Origin: Granulicella sp. S190
GTDB lineage: Bacteria; Acidobacteriota; Terriglobia; Terriglobales; Acidobacteriaceae
Assembly: GCF_009766095.1 (NCBI RefSeq)
Contig: NZ_LMUD01000023.1
Coordinates: 190,179-254,178 of the forward strand
Direction: 5' to 3'
DNA length: 64,000 nucleotides
The notes below the pieces were generated by a model. That model saw only the letters and a list, made by a program, of their open reading frames with translations. It did not search any database and was not told the DNA's origin. The position numbers and the translations under genes are program-made. Below are positions 27,698 through 35,534 of the stretch, piece by piece; the stretch's first letter is position 1; each line of letters opens with the position of its first letter.

Positions 27698-27739
27698 TGA
27701 TTGCCATCGGCGCGTGACCTGCAGCAAAAGACCGGTATT

Positions 27740-27756
27740 TTGGCTTGTCTCTTGCA
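27740..27756 (+). promoter_or_regulatory. Sigma-54-type promoter of the GAF-HlyD/M50 operon
   Basis: TTGGCTTGTCTCTTGCA matches the -24/-12 consensus: TGGC, seven bases, TTGC, with GG (27742-27743) and GC (27754-27755) exactly ten bases apart. Transcription would start near 27767, about 50 bases before the operon's ATG. The nearby sigma-54 activator gene supports it. Eight fixed bases would occur about twice by chance in a window this size, so position is the stronger argument. Confidence 0.65.
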
Positions 27757-27818
27757 AAAAAATCAACACACCAGCCTGCGGCAGGATAACATCTAGCGAC
27801 ACTACAAGACACTGCTGG

Positions 27819-30215
27819 ATGGGGACATTGGTGAACGACTCGGCTGGTGCGTCTCTGCTGGAAAGGTTTTCAGCCTCTCTGCTCGCTGAACTAGAGAGCG
27901 GCCCCAGAGCGCGCATTCTGGCATCGGGTATCTCCGATCTGCTGCAGGAGTCATCCGTTCTGGTGTATCTGCTCGACGAGAGGATATCGGCGTGGCTGCT
28001 GAAGGCGGCGATCGGCGATGTATCTGTTGACCGAGGTGGCGTTCCGATGGATTCGGGCGGACTTGGTGCGGTAGCGGCGGAGCGGACGGTGTTGCACTTC
28101 GACGGCGAAGGGCTGAGTCGCGAAGACTTTGCGCATCTCGATATTCGTCAAAGCTTCAACTCGCTTACTTATGTTCCTCTTCTTCTTGGCGAGCAGTTAC
28201 TTGGCTGCGTAGAGATTGTGAGTTTCTCCGAACCGCCTACGACATCTGCGATGGAGACCATTGTCGAGATGGCCGATTGCGCCGCTGTTGCCCTGGGCAC
28301 GGCGCTGCTGTATGAGTCGGAGCGCAATGCCGGGCTGTCGTCTGTGCTGCGGCTTACACAGCTCTACGATATTGAAAAAGTGTTCAACGCGACGCTTGAG
28401 ATGCGGGAGCTGCTGCCTGTGATCACTTCAAAGGTGCAGGACCTGACGGGCGCTACCGGGGTGAATCTGTGGATGGTGGATCAAGACGATCTGCTGCTGG
28501 TGCAACAGGCTGGAGAGGATCCTGCGGTTGCGGTGGGAGACCGGCAGGGAGCCGGCGATGGCATCGTAGGAGACGTCGGTGAGACGGGCGAAGCTGTTGT
28601 GGTGCAGGCGGAGGACGAGGCGCTGCAGAGGCGGAGTTCTGTTACTGAAGTTGCAGCTGTTTCGCTGATGGCCGCGCCTTTATTGAAAGACGAGACGCTA
28701 ACGGGTGTTCTGGAGGTGGTGAGCTACGATCCGGATTTTATCTTTAGCGAAGATGATCTTTTCACCCTGACGCAGGTGGCTGACTCGGCTGCGCAGGCAC
28801 TTCACAACTCTTCGCTTTTGCAGGCGGAGCGCAAGATCGAGGTTCTCCAGACCCTGGTCAGTATTAGCCAGGAGATCACCTCCACTTTGAATCTGCAACG
28901 AGTGCTGCAGGCGATTGTGAATCAACCGCAACTGGTGATTCCTTACGAGCGTGCGGCGATTGCGCTGGAGCAGAGAAACAAGATCAATGTGCAGGCGATC
29001 TCGGGTGTGACGAAGCTCGATGCTTCGAGCCCGGAGGTCGGGGCGCTGAACGGAGTGTTGAACTGGGTTGCGGGGCTGGAGACGGAGATTTATGTCACGC
29101 AGCAAGGCGATGAGATCAGCGATACACGGCCGGAGACACGCGAGAAGTTTCGCCGCTACTTTGAGACGACGGGCTCGCGGAGCTTCTATGCGATTCCTCT
29201 GGGGGATGACGAAGGAAGACTGGGGATTCTTTCGTTTGAGAGCCCCGATGCAGAGTTTCTGACCACGCTGCATTTCGAAATTATCAAGATTCTGGCGAGC
29301 CAGGCGACGCTGGCTTTGAGGAATGCTTCGCTTTATAAAGAAGTTCCCTTTATCGGAATTCTGGAGCCGCTGATAGAGAAGCGGCGCCGTTTTATGGCGA
29401 TTGAGAGGCGCCGCCGCGGGCTGATTCTGGCGTCGGTTGCTGCGGTGTTGCTTGCGCTGATCGCAGTTCCCTTCCCGATGCGCGTTGTGGGGCAGGCACA
29501 GGTGAGCCCAGCGCAGACCGAGTATGTCCATGCGGAAGAGGACAGTGTGGTGCAGAAGGTTTTTGTTCACGAGGGGGATGCGGTGGTTCGTGGAACGCCA
29601 CTGCTTCAGATGACCGATTGGGGCCAGAGGGCGAGTCTTGCTGCGGCGCAGGCAAAGTACAACACGGCCATGGCAGAGATGACTCGCGCACTTACGAATA
29701 ACGATGCGACGACTGCGGGGCAACGACAGGTGGAGGCGGATTCGATGCGTGGCGAGGTGACGCGGTTGAGCGACAGACTCTCCCGCACGACGCTACATGC
29801 GGAGATAGCAGGTGTTGTTGCTACACCTCACGTTGAAGACCTTGTGGGGAAGAAGCTATCGAGCGGCGACCCGTTGATCGAGCTGGTGAGTACAGAGAGC
29901 GTGGTGGTGGATGTTGCCGTGCTGGAGCGAGATGTTGAACTGCTCAAGACTGGAGCATCAGCCAACATCAAACTTGAGTCGTTCCCGACTGCGACTTTTC
30001 ATGGGACGGTGAGTGTGATCAGCCCGTCGGGTAAGACCGTGGGCGAGGACCATGTCTTCTTTGCGCGAGTCGCTGTGCCTAATCCAAAGGGAGATATCAG
30101 GCCAGGGATGCAGGGTCTGGGAAAGATTCGCATTGGGGCGCGCCCCTTGGGATATGTGCTGTTTCGCGACGCTGCGTTGTGGATATGGTCAAAGCTGTGG
30201 AACTGGTTTAGCTAG
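27819..30215 (+). CDS. Triple-GAF membrane-anchored HlyD-type adaptor
   Basis: A 798-residue protein from the ATG at 27819. Three GAF-like sensor domains cover roughly residues 10-165, 180-340 and 345-520. A basic stretch (EKRRRFMAIERRRRG) leads into one transmembrane segment at about residues 532-552, then a periplasmic biotinyl-lipoyl/HlyD-like region with a short coiled coil. The architecture implies cytoplasmic small-molecule or peptide sensing linked to a periplasmic adaptor. The open frame extends to 27576, but that part overlaps the STAS gene and contains the promoter, so I rejected it. It is the first gene of a three-gene operon; the next gene starts 11 bases after its stop. The role in export is inferred. 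Confidence 0.85.
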   Translation: MGTLVNDSAGASLLERFSASLLAELESGPRARILASGISDLLQESSVLVYLLDERISAWLLKAAIGDVSVDRGGVPMDSGGLGAVAAERTVLHFDGEGLSREDFAHLDIRQSFNSLTYVPLLLGEQLLGCVEIVSFSEPPTTSAMETIVEMADCAAVALGTALLYESERNAGLSSVLRLTQLYDIEKVFNATLEMRELLPVITSKVQDLTGATGVNLWMVDQDDLLLVQQAGEDPAVAVGDRQGAGDGIVGDVGETGEAVVVQAEDEALQRRSSVTEVAAVSLMAAPLLKDETLTGVLEVVSYDPDFIFSEDDLFTLTQVADSAAQALHNSSLLQAERKIEVLQTLVSISQEITSTLNLQRVLQAIVNQPQLVIPYERAAIALEQRNKINVQAISGVTKLDASSPEVGALNGVLNWVAGLETEIYVTQQGDEISDTRPETREKFRRYFETTGSRSFYAIPLGDDEGRLGILSFESPDAEFLTTLHFEIIKILASQATLALRNASLYKEVPFIGILEPLIEKRRRFMAIERRRRGLILASVAAVLLALIAVPFPMRVVGQAQVSPAQTEYVHAEEDSVVQKVFVHEGDAVVRGTPLLQMTDWGQRASLAAAQAKYNTAMAEMTRALTNNDATTAGQRQVEADSMRGEVTRLSDRLSRTTLHAEIAGVVATPHVEDLVGKKLSSGDPLIELVSTESVVVDVAVLERDVELLKTGASANIKLESFPTATFHGTVSVISPSGKTVGEDHVFFARVAVPNPKGDIRPGMQGLGKIRIGARPLGYVLFRDAALWIWSKLWNWFS

Positions 30216-30226
30216 TGAGGATCGGG

Positions 30227-31129
30227 ATGAAGCATCTCTTTGCGGTTGCGATTGCGGCGGTTCTCTTGTCGGCGAGTGTTGGTTGCTCGCCGAGTAAAGC
30301 ACAGCTTGCCGCCCCGCCGGTGCAGGCAGCGCGTCCGATGCAGGTATCCGATGCTCAACCTAAGAGGGATGTGCGCCCGTCGCGCGAGCTCGTCGTCAGC
30401 GGTCCTATAACGGTAGAGCAGCAGCTGGATATCGTGGCCCTCCGACCTGGGGTGATCGTGGCGCTGCCGGTGGATGTAGATTCGGTGCTTCAGAGAGATG
30501 AGGTGATGGCCCGGCTGGATGCGCGCCAGTTGGAGGCCGACCGCAATACTGCCAAGTACAAGATGGAGAGTCTTGAAGCAGACCTCAAGAACTGGCAGTC
30601 GGAGCTTCAGGTTCGCGAGACGGATATGCGGCGCGCGGAGGAGATGCACAAAGAGGGCATCAATACGCAGGAGGCGTACGACCATAGCAAGTACGAGGTG
30701 GCCGCAAGCCAGTTTGAAGTGGAGCGACAACGCGGAGAGATGCTGAGTGCGAAGGCTAATCTGCAATCCATCGAACTGGAGCTGGAGAAGACGAGGATTG
30801 TGGCGCCGTTCAAAGGAGTGGTAGCGCAACGCTATGTGCGGCTTGGTCAATACGTGGCGACCGGCGATAAGCTTTTTCGCGTGATGGGGGCGTCACCGCT
30901 CGAAGTGCGGTTCACGCTGCCAGGGGGCGAGGTAGCTCTTTTAAAGAGGGGAGAGTTGATCACGGTGTCGCCAACGGCTGAGTTTGAGCAGACTACGACT
31001 GCGACGGTGACGCACATCAGTCCCGTGGTTGATCCGGGCAGCGGCACGATCGAAGTGACAGCCGTTTTGAAACAGAGGCTGCCGGGACTGATCCCCGGCA
31101 CCATCGCTTCCGTGCGGATTGCGAGATGA
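30227..31129 (+). CDS. HlyD/RND-type periplasmic adaptor lipoprotein
   Basis: A 300-residue membrane-fusion protein. The lipoprotein signal is MKHLFAVAIAAVLLSASVGC, so it is anchored in the inner membrane. The lipoyl half-motifs flank a coiled-coil hairpin (about residues 95-185), and a beta-barrel follows (FTLPGGEVALLKRGELI). The ATG at 30227 sits behind GAGG; a GTG at 30215 overlaps the previous stop. It is the second gene of the operon and its stop overlaps the start of the M50-HlyD gene (ATGA). No RND pump or TolC-type protein is encoded nearby, so its partners are probably the two flanking HlyD-containing proteins. Confidence 0.88.
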   Translation: MKHLFAVAIAAVLLSASVGCSPSKAQLAAPPVQAARPMQVSDAQPKRDVRPSRELVVSGPITVEQQLDIVALRPGVIVALPVDVDSVLQRDEVMARLDARQLEADRNTAKYKMESLEADLKNWQSELQVRETDMRRAEEMHKEGINTQEAYDHSKYEVAASQFEVERQRGEMLSAKANLQSIELELEKTRIVAPFKGVVAQRYVRLGQYVATGDKLFRVMGASPLEVRFTLPGGEVALLKRGELITVSPTAEFEQTTTATVTHISPVVDPGSGTIEVTAVLKQRLPGLIPGTIASVRIAR

Positions 31130-33285
31130 ATCTTGCCGAAGCGTTTAATGCAGCGCTTCCAGACCTGCCTGCACGCAGGAGCCGAAGTACGTATCCGAAG
31201 CTCGATCCAGCGCTGGTAGCTCGGGAAAATATCGAAGATGGTCAGCCGGTGATTGCCGCGCTGATTCGCGGGACCGATAAGATCTTCCGCTTCACTTACG
31301 AGCAGTGGCAGATTATTGAGTTGTTCGATGGGACGCGCTCTTATGAGGAGGTTGCTGCTCTGCATACGGAGCAGTACGGCGTGGCTTACAGCGCCGATGA
31401 TCTAAGAGAGTTTGCCGGCACGCTGGACGATATCGACTTCTGGTACAAGACACCGCTGGAAAAGAATATTGCGCTTCGGCAGAAGCTTGAGAGCGGGCGG
31501 CATCAGCATGCTCATCGCAAGTCGAAGTGGGGCGATATCTCGCACATGCAGTTTTCGGCGTGGGATCCCGACAAGTATTTCAACCGCATCTATCCTTACG
31601 CCCGATGGATTTACACCCGATGGTTTACAACGCTCACGCTTCTGGTCTTCGCGTTTATGCTGGCTTTATTTGTGGCGAACTGGGACCAGATTGGGCGAGA
31701 TACGGTGCAGTTTTATACCTTTACGGAGAAGAGCGCAGGCGATCTGGCGGAGTTCTGGATCTTGTTTTTGATTCTCGGCTTTTTTCACGAATCCGCGCAT
31801 GGACTGACCTGCAAGCACTACGGGGCCGAGGTCCACGCGATGGGGTTTCATCTTATCTTTCTGACGCCTGCATTTTTCGTTGATGTGAGCGAGGCCTGGG
31901 TCTACGCCAGCCGTTGGCAGCGATTGGTTACGATCATCGCGGGCATATGGGTTGAGATGATCTTCTGCGCGATCGCGACGGTGGTGTGGTGGGGAACTCC
32001 GGTGGGAAGCAGCGCGCACGATCTTGCCTACAAGATTATGTTGCTGACCGGGATTGCTGTGATCGTCGTGAATATGAACCCACTGATCAAGCTCGATGGG
32101 TACTATGCCTTCTCGGAGATTCTGGGATTCTCGGATATCAAGGAGAAGTCGACGGCGTATCTGTCGGGGCTGGTGCGGGGGAAGATCTTTCGACTTCCGG
32201 TTGAGGTGGAGTATGTGCCGAAGCGCAGACGGCCGGGATACCTGCTGTATGCCGTTCTCTCTGGGATCTATAGCTACAGTCTCCTCTATACGGTGATACG
32301 GTTCACTCACAACGTTTTTTTCAGGTACAGCCCCGACTGGGCGTTTCTGCCCTCCCTGGCGTTGGCGCTGGTGGTGTTTCGTTCTCGAATTCGTACCCTG
32401 TTGAGGTTTGCCCGGACTGTGATTCTGGATAAAAAAGACCGAGTTCTTTCGTGGCTGACAGCTACCCGCGTGGCCGTTGTCGCGGCTGTGCTTCTGGTTC
32501 TGCTGTTCGTTCCTTTTTTGCATGAGACGGTGACCGCCAGGTTTGTGTTGGAGCCCAGCCGACGGGAGACAGTTCGAAACCTTGTGCGTGGCCGTGTTGC
32601 GGCGGTGCTTGTTCATGAGGGACAGGCCGTTTCCGCTGGAGAGCCGCTGGTCATAATGCAAAATACACAGCTGGAGTCCGGGCGTGCGAGGGCGCAGCAG
32701 GAGTTTGCTCTCACCGATGCGGAGCGTGTGCAGGCTCAACTGACTCAGACAGATCTGGGCCTCGCCTCTCAGGAACATGCTCGCGCTGGAATCGAGCGGA
32801 CGATTGCGCAGGAGGAGACCGGGCAGCTTGCGCCGCGCGCTCCGATGGCGGGTGTGGTGATGACCTCGCGTGTGCAGGATCTCGCGGGAAGTTATCTGGA
32901 CGAGGGGGCAACGATCGCGGAGATCGGTGAAACCGCGAAGATGCGAGCCCGGATGTTCGTTCGAGAGTACATCGTGCCTCGAGTGCAGCCTGGCGCGAAG
33001 GTTCATCTGCTGGTGGATGGGCGGTTTTCCTCGACGTACGCGAAGGTTGAGGATCTGCAGCCGGCACCGGAGGCCCTGGCGCCTGCGCTAGAGATGATTC
33101 AGAGTGCAAAGAGCGTGAAAGAAGATGGCGTGCTTCGCTATTACGTGGTCGATGCGTTGATCCCGAATGACGGCTCGCTGCACGATGGCATGACCGGGAC
33201 CGCGCGGATCACAGTACAAAGTCGAAGCGTTGCGGGCCTTCTGGGCAGAGAGATGCGCGAGTTTTTTGATCGCAAGATCTGGTGA
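31126..33285 (+). CDS. PqqD-like / M50 site-2 protease / HlyD fusion protein
   Basis: A 719-residue membrane protein. Residues ~20-115 resemble the PqqD fold, which in RiPP systems binds leader peptides. Next comes an M50 metalloprotease core with the zinc site HESAHG (FFHESAHGLTC, near residue 224) and the third-ligand motif NPLIKLDGYYAFSEILGF (near residue 320), in about six to eight transmembrane segments. After a transmembrane segment around residue 450, a HlyD-like lipoyl/coiled-coil/beta-barrel region fills the C-terminus (VRGRVAAVLVHEGQAVSAGEPL). Related M50-HlyD proteins occur in peptide (YydH-like) export. A combined peptide binding, cleavage and export role is inferred. It ends the operon, facing the hexapeptide-repeat gene. 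Confidence 0.88.
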   Translation: MNLAEAFNAALPDLPARRSRSTYPKLDPALVARENIEDGQPVIAALIRGTDKIFRFTYEQWQIIELFDGTRSYEEVAALHTEQYGVAYSADDLREFAGTLDDIDFWYKTPLEKNIALRQKLESGRHQHAHRKSKWGDISHMQFSAWDPDKYFNRIYPYARWIYTRWFTTLTLLVFAFMLALFVANWDQIGRDTVQFYTFTEKSAGDLAEFWILFLILGFFHESAHGLTCKHYGAEVHAMGFHLIFLTPAFFVDVSEAWVYASRWQRLVTIIAGIWVEMIFCAIATVVWWGTPVGSSAHDLAYKIMLLTGIAVIVVNMNPLIKLDGYYAFSEILGFSDIKEKSTAYLSGLVRGKIFRLPVEVEYVPKRRRPGYLLYAVLSGIYSYSLLYTVIRFTHNVFFRYSPDWAFLPSLALALVVFRSRIRTLLRFARTVILDKKDRVLSWLTATRVAVVAAVLLVLLFVPFLHETVTARFVLEPSRRETVRNLVRGRVAAVLVHEGQAVSAGEPLVIMQNTQLESGRARAQQEFALTDAERVQAQLTQTDLGLASQEHARAGIERTIAQEETGQLAPRAPMAGVVMTSRVQDLAGSYLDEGATIAEIGETAKMRARMFVREYIVPRVQPGAKVHLLVDGRFSSTYAKVEDLQPAPEALAPALEMIQSAKSVKEDGVLRYYVVDALIPNDGSLHDGMTGTARITVQSRSVAGLLGREMREFFDRKIW

Positions 33286-33300
33286 TGGAGAGGCTTTAAG

Positions 33301-33334
33301 CAGAAGAGGAAGAGCCGAAGCTCTTCCTCTTCTG
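33301..33334. terminator. Strong hairpin between M50 gene and hexapeptide gene
   Basis: AGAAGAGGAAGAGC (33302-33315) and its exact complement (33320-33333) form a 14-bp stem around CGAA, extendable by one pair at each end. It lies between convergent genes and probably terminates the operon, though the T-tract is poor. The remainder of the gap to 33426 shows nothing recognisable. Confidence 0.7.
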
Positions 33335-33426
33335 TGCGGATGGAATACCGCGATACGAGAACCAAGACGACTGCCAAACGAAACAACGCGGTACCCGCCA
33401 CAGGCCAATAAACTTCGCGAAACTTA

Positions 33427-33732
33427 CTAAAGGGCGATGTTCTTCGAGAGCGCCCGCTTGGAAAGCGAGATGTTCTTGGACAAGGACATGTTCTTTGACA
33501 AGGAGATGTTCTTCGACAAGGACGCCTGCTTGGAGAGCGAGATATTCTTCGAAAGAGCAGCCTGCTTGGAAAGCGAGATGTTCTTTGAGAGAGCCGCGTT
33601 CTTGGATACGGCTACGCGACTGGCAACCGGGCTGCTCGAAACCGAGACGCCAGAGTTTGCGGTCTTGTTGACTGCGGGAGACTTCTTGGTCGACTCAAGA
33701 TTGCTGATCAATGATTTCTTCTGGATCGCCAT
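33427..33732 (-). CDS. Small basic protein of ten LSKNIS-type hexapeptide repeats
   Basis: A 101-residue, strongly basic, cysteine-free protein with no usual signal peptide. Residues 1-41 (MAIQKKSLISNLESTKK then a Ser/Val-rich linker) look like a leader. Residues 42-101 are ten tandem units of [LV]SK[NQR][AIM][AS] (LSKNIS most often), one unit lacking a residue. The ATG at 33732 follows AAAGGA on the minus strand. A sigma-54-like promoter lies about 70 bases upstream and the sigma-54 activator gene is next on the same strand. It is convergent with the M50-HlyD gene. I propose it is the substrate of that export operon; alternatives are a surface or cell-envelope beta-solenoid protein. No known family recognised. 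Confidence 0.75.
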   Translation of the reverse strand: MAIQKKSLISNLESTKKSPAVNKTANSGVSVSSSPVASRVAVSKNAALSKNISLSKQAALSKNISLSKQASLSKNISLSKNMSLSKNISLSKRALSKNIAL

Positions 33733-33798
33733 GATATTTATCCTTTGAATGCTTGAATCAGCTTGAGAGATTCGCCAGTAAGCTGTTGCTTTTGATAA

Positions 33799-33815
33799 GG
33801 CAATCTGCATGCCAA
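33799..33815 (-). promoter_or_regulatory. Sigma-54-type promoter of the hexapeptide-repeat gene
   Basis: On the minus strand TTGGCATGCAGATTGCC gives TGGC, seven bases, TTGC (GG and GC ten bases apart). Predicted start is near 33788, leaving a ~55-base leader before the ATG at 33732. It uses the same spacing as the promoter at 27740-27756. Confidence 0.65.
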
Positions 33816-33920
33816 ACTCTGGAAGACCTTACGGTAGCGGAAAATTCAAAGAATTGGCTGCTTTTTGCGCTGAGGGTAGGTTAGCGGAGACAGGGACTGG
33901 GATGTAATGTGTGCGAAAGA

Positions 33921-33961
33921 GTTAAAATTTAACCTGATGAGGGGTTAAATATCTACCCCTC
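33921..33961. promoter_or_regulatory. Candidate upstream activator sites (two inverted repeats)
   Basis: GTTAAAATTTAAC (33921-33933) is a 6-bp inverted repeat, and GAGGGGT/ACCCCTC (33939-33945 and 33955-33961) a 7-bp one. They lie 106-146 bases upstream of the -24 element of the hexapeptide promoter, the usual distance for enhancer-binding proteins. The second overlaps the regulator's stop codon and could alternatively be its terminator. Binding is inferred. Confidence 0.4.
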
Positions 33962-35365
33962 AAGACCGATCTGGTACTTGCGGCAGAGGTACTTCATCTT
34001 TTCTTTGGGGATCTGCAGCAGGGCGGCGGCTCCGTTCTTGGTTCCTGCCCGGCGTAGAGCTGCCATCAGATAAGCGACCTCGATGCGAGCCAGCTCGTCG
34101 TCGAGATCAAGTCCGCCGGCAGGCACAAGAATTTCGTCGTGATTCGCGGTGTTCTCGTAGATCACTTTTTCAGGGAGATGCTGTACTTCGATCAGCTCTC
34201 CATCGACCATCAGGGCGAGGCGCTGAGCCAGATTTTCCAGCTCTCGGACGTTTCCCGGCCAGGTGCTCGTCTCCAAGACCTGGAGGGCCTCGGGGGAAAA
34301 GTACTTCTGGGGCAGATCTCCTGCGGTGCAGTACATCCTTAAATAATGGTCGAGCAGCAGAGGCACATCGCCTGTTCGCTCCCGTAGAGGTGGGAGAAAG
34401 ACGGGAATGACGCAGATACGGTAGTAGAGATCCTCGCGAAACTGGCCCGCTTTTACCATCTGATCCAGGTTGTCGTTGGTGGCCGCGATGAGCCTGAAGT
34501 CGATCTTTCGCGGACTCTTGCCGCCGATGCGTTGGACCACCTTCTCCTGGAGTACGCGCAGAAGCTTGCTCTGGAGGGGCAGGCTGAGAGAGCCAATCTC
34601 GTCGAGGAAGAGCGTGCCGCCGTCGGCCAGTTCGATCTGTCCGGGGTGCGCAGCGTGGGCCCCGGTGAAGGATCCTTTTTCATGGCCAAAGAGTTCGGAC
34701 TCCATCAGTGTTTCAGGCAATGCAGCGCAGTTGACACTGATGATGGGTCGATTGCATCGAGGGCTTAGCGAGACGATGGCGCGCGCCGCAAGCTCTTTTC
34801 CTGTTCCGCTCTCGCCGCGCAACATGACGGTGCTGTTGCTGGAAGCCACGCGGCGGAGGATCTCATAGACGCGCTGCATGGCTTCGCTGCCACCGATCAT
34901 CTCGCAGAAGCTGTTCTTCCGCGCAATTTCGCCACGTAGCTGGTTTGTTTTGAGCCGTTCGCGATGCCTGGCACCCTCTTCCAGCAAATACTCGCGAAGT
35001 TCAGGAAAGTCCACCGGGGCCAGGAGGAACTCATCTCCTCCCGCTTTTTTTGTACGCTGGCGCGCGTTTCGCAAGGGGGTGCGTGAGATGGCGAGGCACA
35101 GGATCTGTGGCGCTGCCGTGCGCACCGACTCGATATAAGTAAAGACATCGGTTTCATCGGGGACTATGGTGTCGAGATCGATGACGACGATTTCGGGGGT
35201 ATGCTCTGCCAGGCTTTGAAAGAGGGAGGTCGAGTCCGGTGCGATACGGATGAAGAAGGCAGGAGCCAACTCCAGGCCGATGTCGACAAGGGCCGCATCG
35301 TCGCTTGTTGCAAACAGCAACTTGATCGCTTCATGGGATGCTGCTGCAGTTGCAATCGTCGCCAC
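33953..35365 (-). CDS. Sigma-54-dependent enhancer-binding regulator with atypical receiver
   Basis: A 470-residue NtrC-family regulator. Residues ~15-130 form a receiver-like domain with a possible phospho-site aspartate in IVVIDLDTI, but the conserved lysine before proline is replaced (FLLAPVDF), so it may not be controlled by standard phosphorylation. The AAA+ domain has Walker A GESGTGKE, the sigma-54 contact GAFTGA-type loop (EKGSFTGAHA) and Walker B GGTLFLDEIG. A Fis-type helix-turn-helix ends the protein (AAALLQIPKEKMKYL). The start is a GTG at 35365 behind GAGG. No histidine kinase is adjacent. It lies upstream of the hexapeptide gene on the same strand and is the obvious activator of the two sigma-54-type promoters here. 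Confidence 0.9.
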   Translation of the reverse strand: MATIATAAASHEAIKLLFATSDDAALVDIGLELAPAFFIRIAPDSTSLFQSLAEHTPEIVVIDLDTIVPDETDVFTYIESVRTAAPQILCLAISRTPLRNARQRTKKAGGDEFLLAPVDFPELREYLLEEGARHRERLKTNQLRGEIARKNSFCEMIGGSEAMQRVYEILRRVASSNSTVMLRGESGTGKELAARAIVSLSPRCNRPIISVNCAALPETLMESELFGHEKGSFTGAHAAHPGQIELADGGTLFLDEIGSLSLPLQSKLLRVLQEKVVQRIGGKSPRKIDFRLIAATNDNLDQMVKAGQFREDLYYRICVIPVFLPPLRERTGDVPLLLDHYLRMYCTAGDLPQKYFSPEALQVLETSTWPGNVRELENLAQRLALMVDGELIEVQHLPEKVIYENTANHDEILVPAGGLDLDDELARIEVAYLMAALRRAGTKNGAAALLQIPKEKMKYLCRKYQIGLEG

Positions 35366-35534
35366 GCACAGCCTCAGTTGGAAGAGTTGTCTGGAGATTA
35401 TATGAAAGCTGGGCTCATTATGGGGTTCTCATGAGATTTTGTCTCGATCCTTCGGGCAGGCCATTGCGGCAAATGCCGTAAAAGCCAATCTTGAGAGTCG
35501 GAACAGAACTGTATCCGGTTTCGTATAGTGGCGC

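Noticed and set aside
27576..27818. Upstream open extension of the triple-GAF gene
   Set aside because: It overlaps the STAS gene on the other strand, holds the sigma-54-like promoter, and has no conserved content.
33440..33610. CRISPR-like regular 18-bp repeats
   Set aside because: The repeats are direct, spacer-less and in frame with the hexapeptide protein; there are no cas genes.
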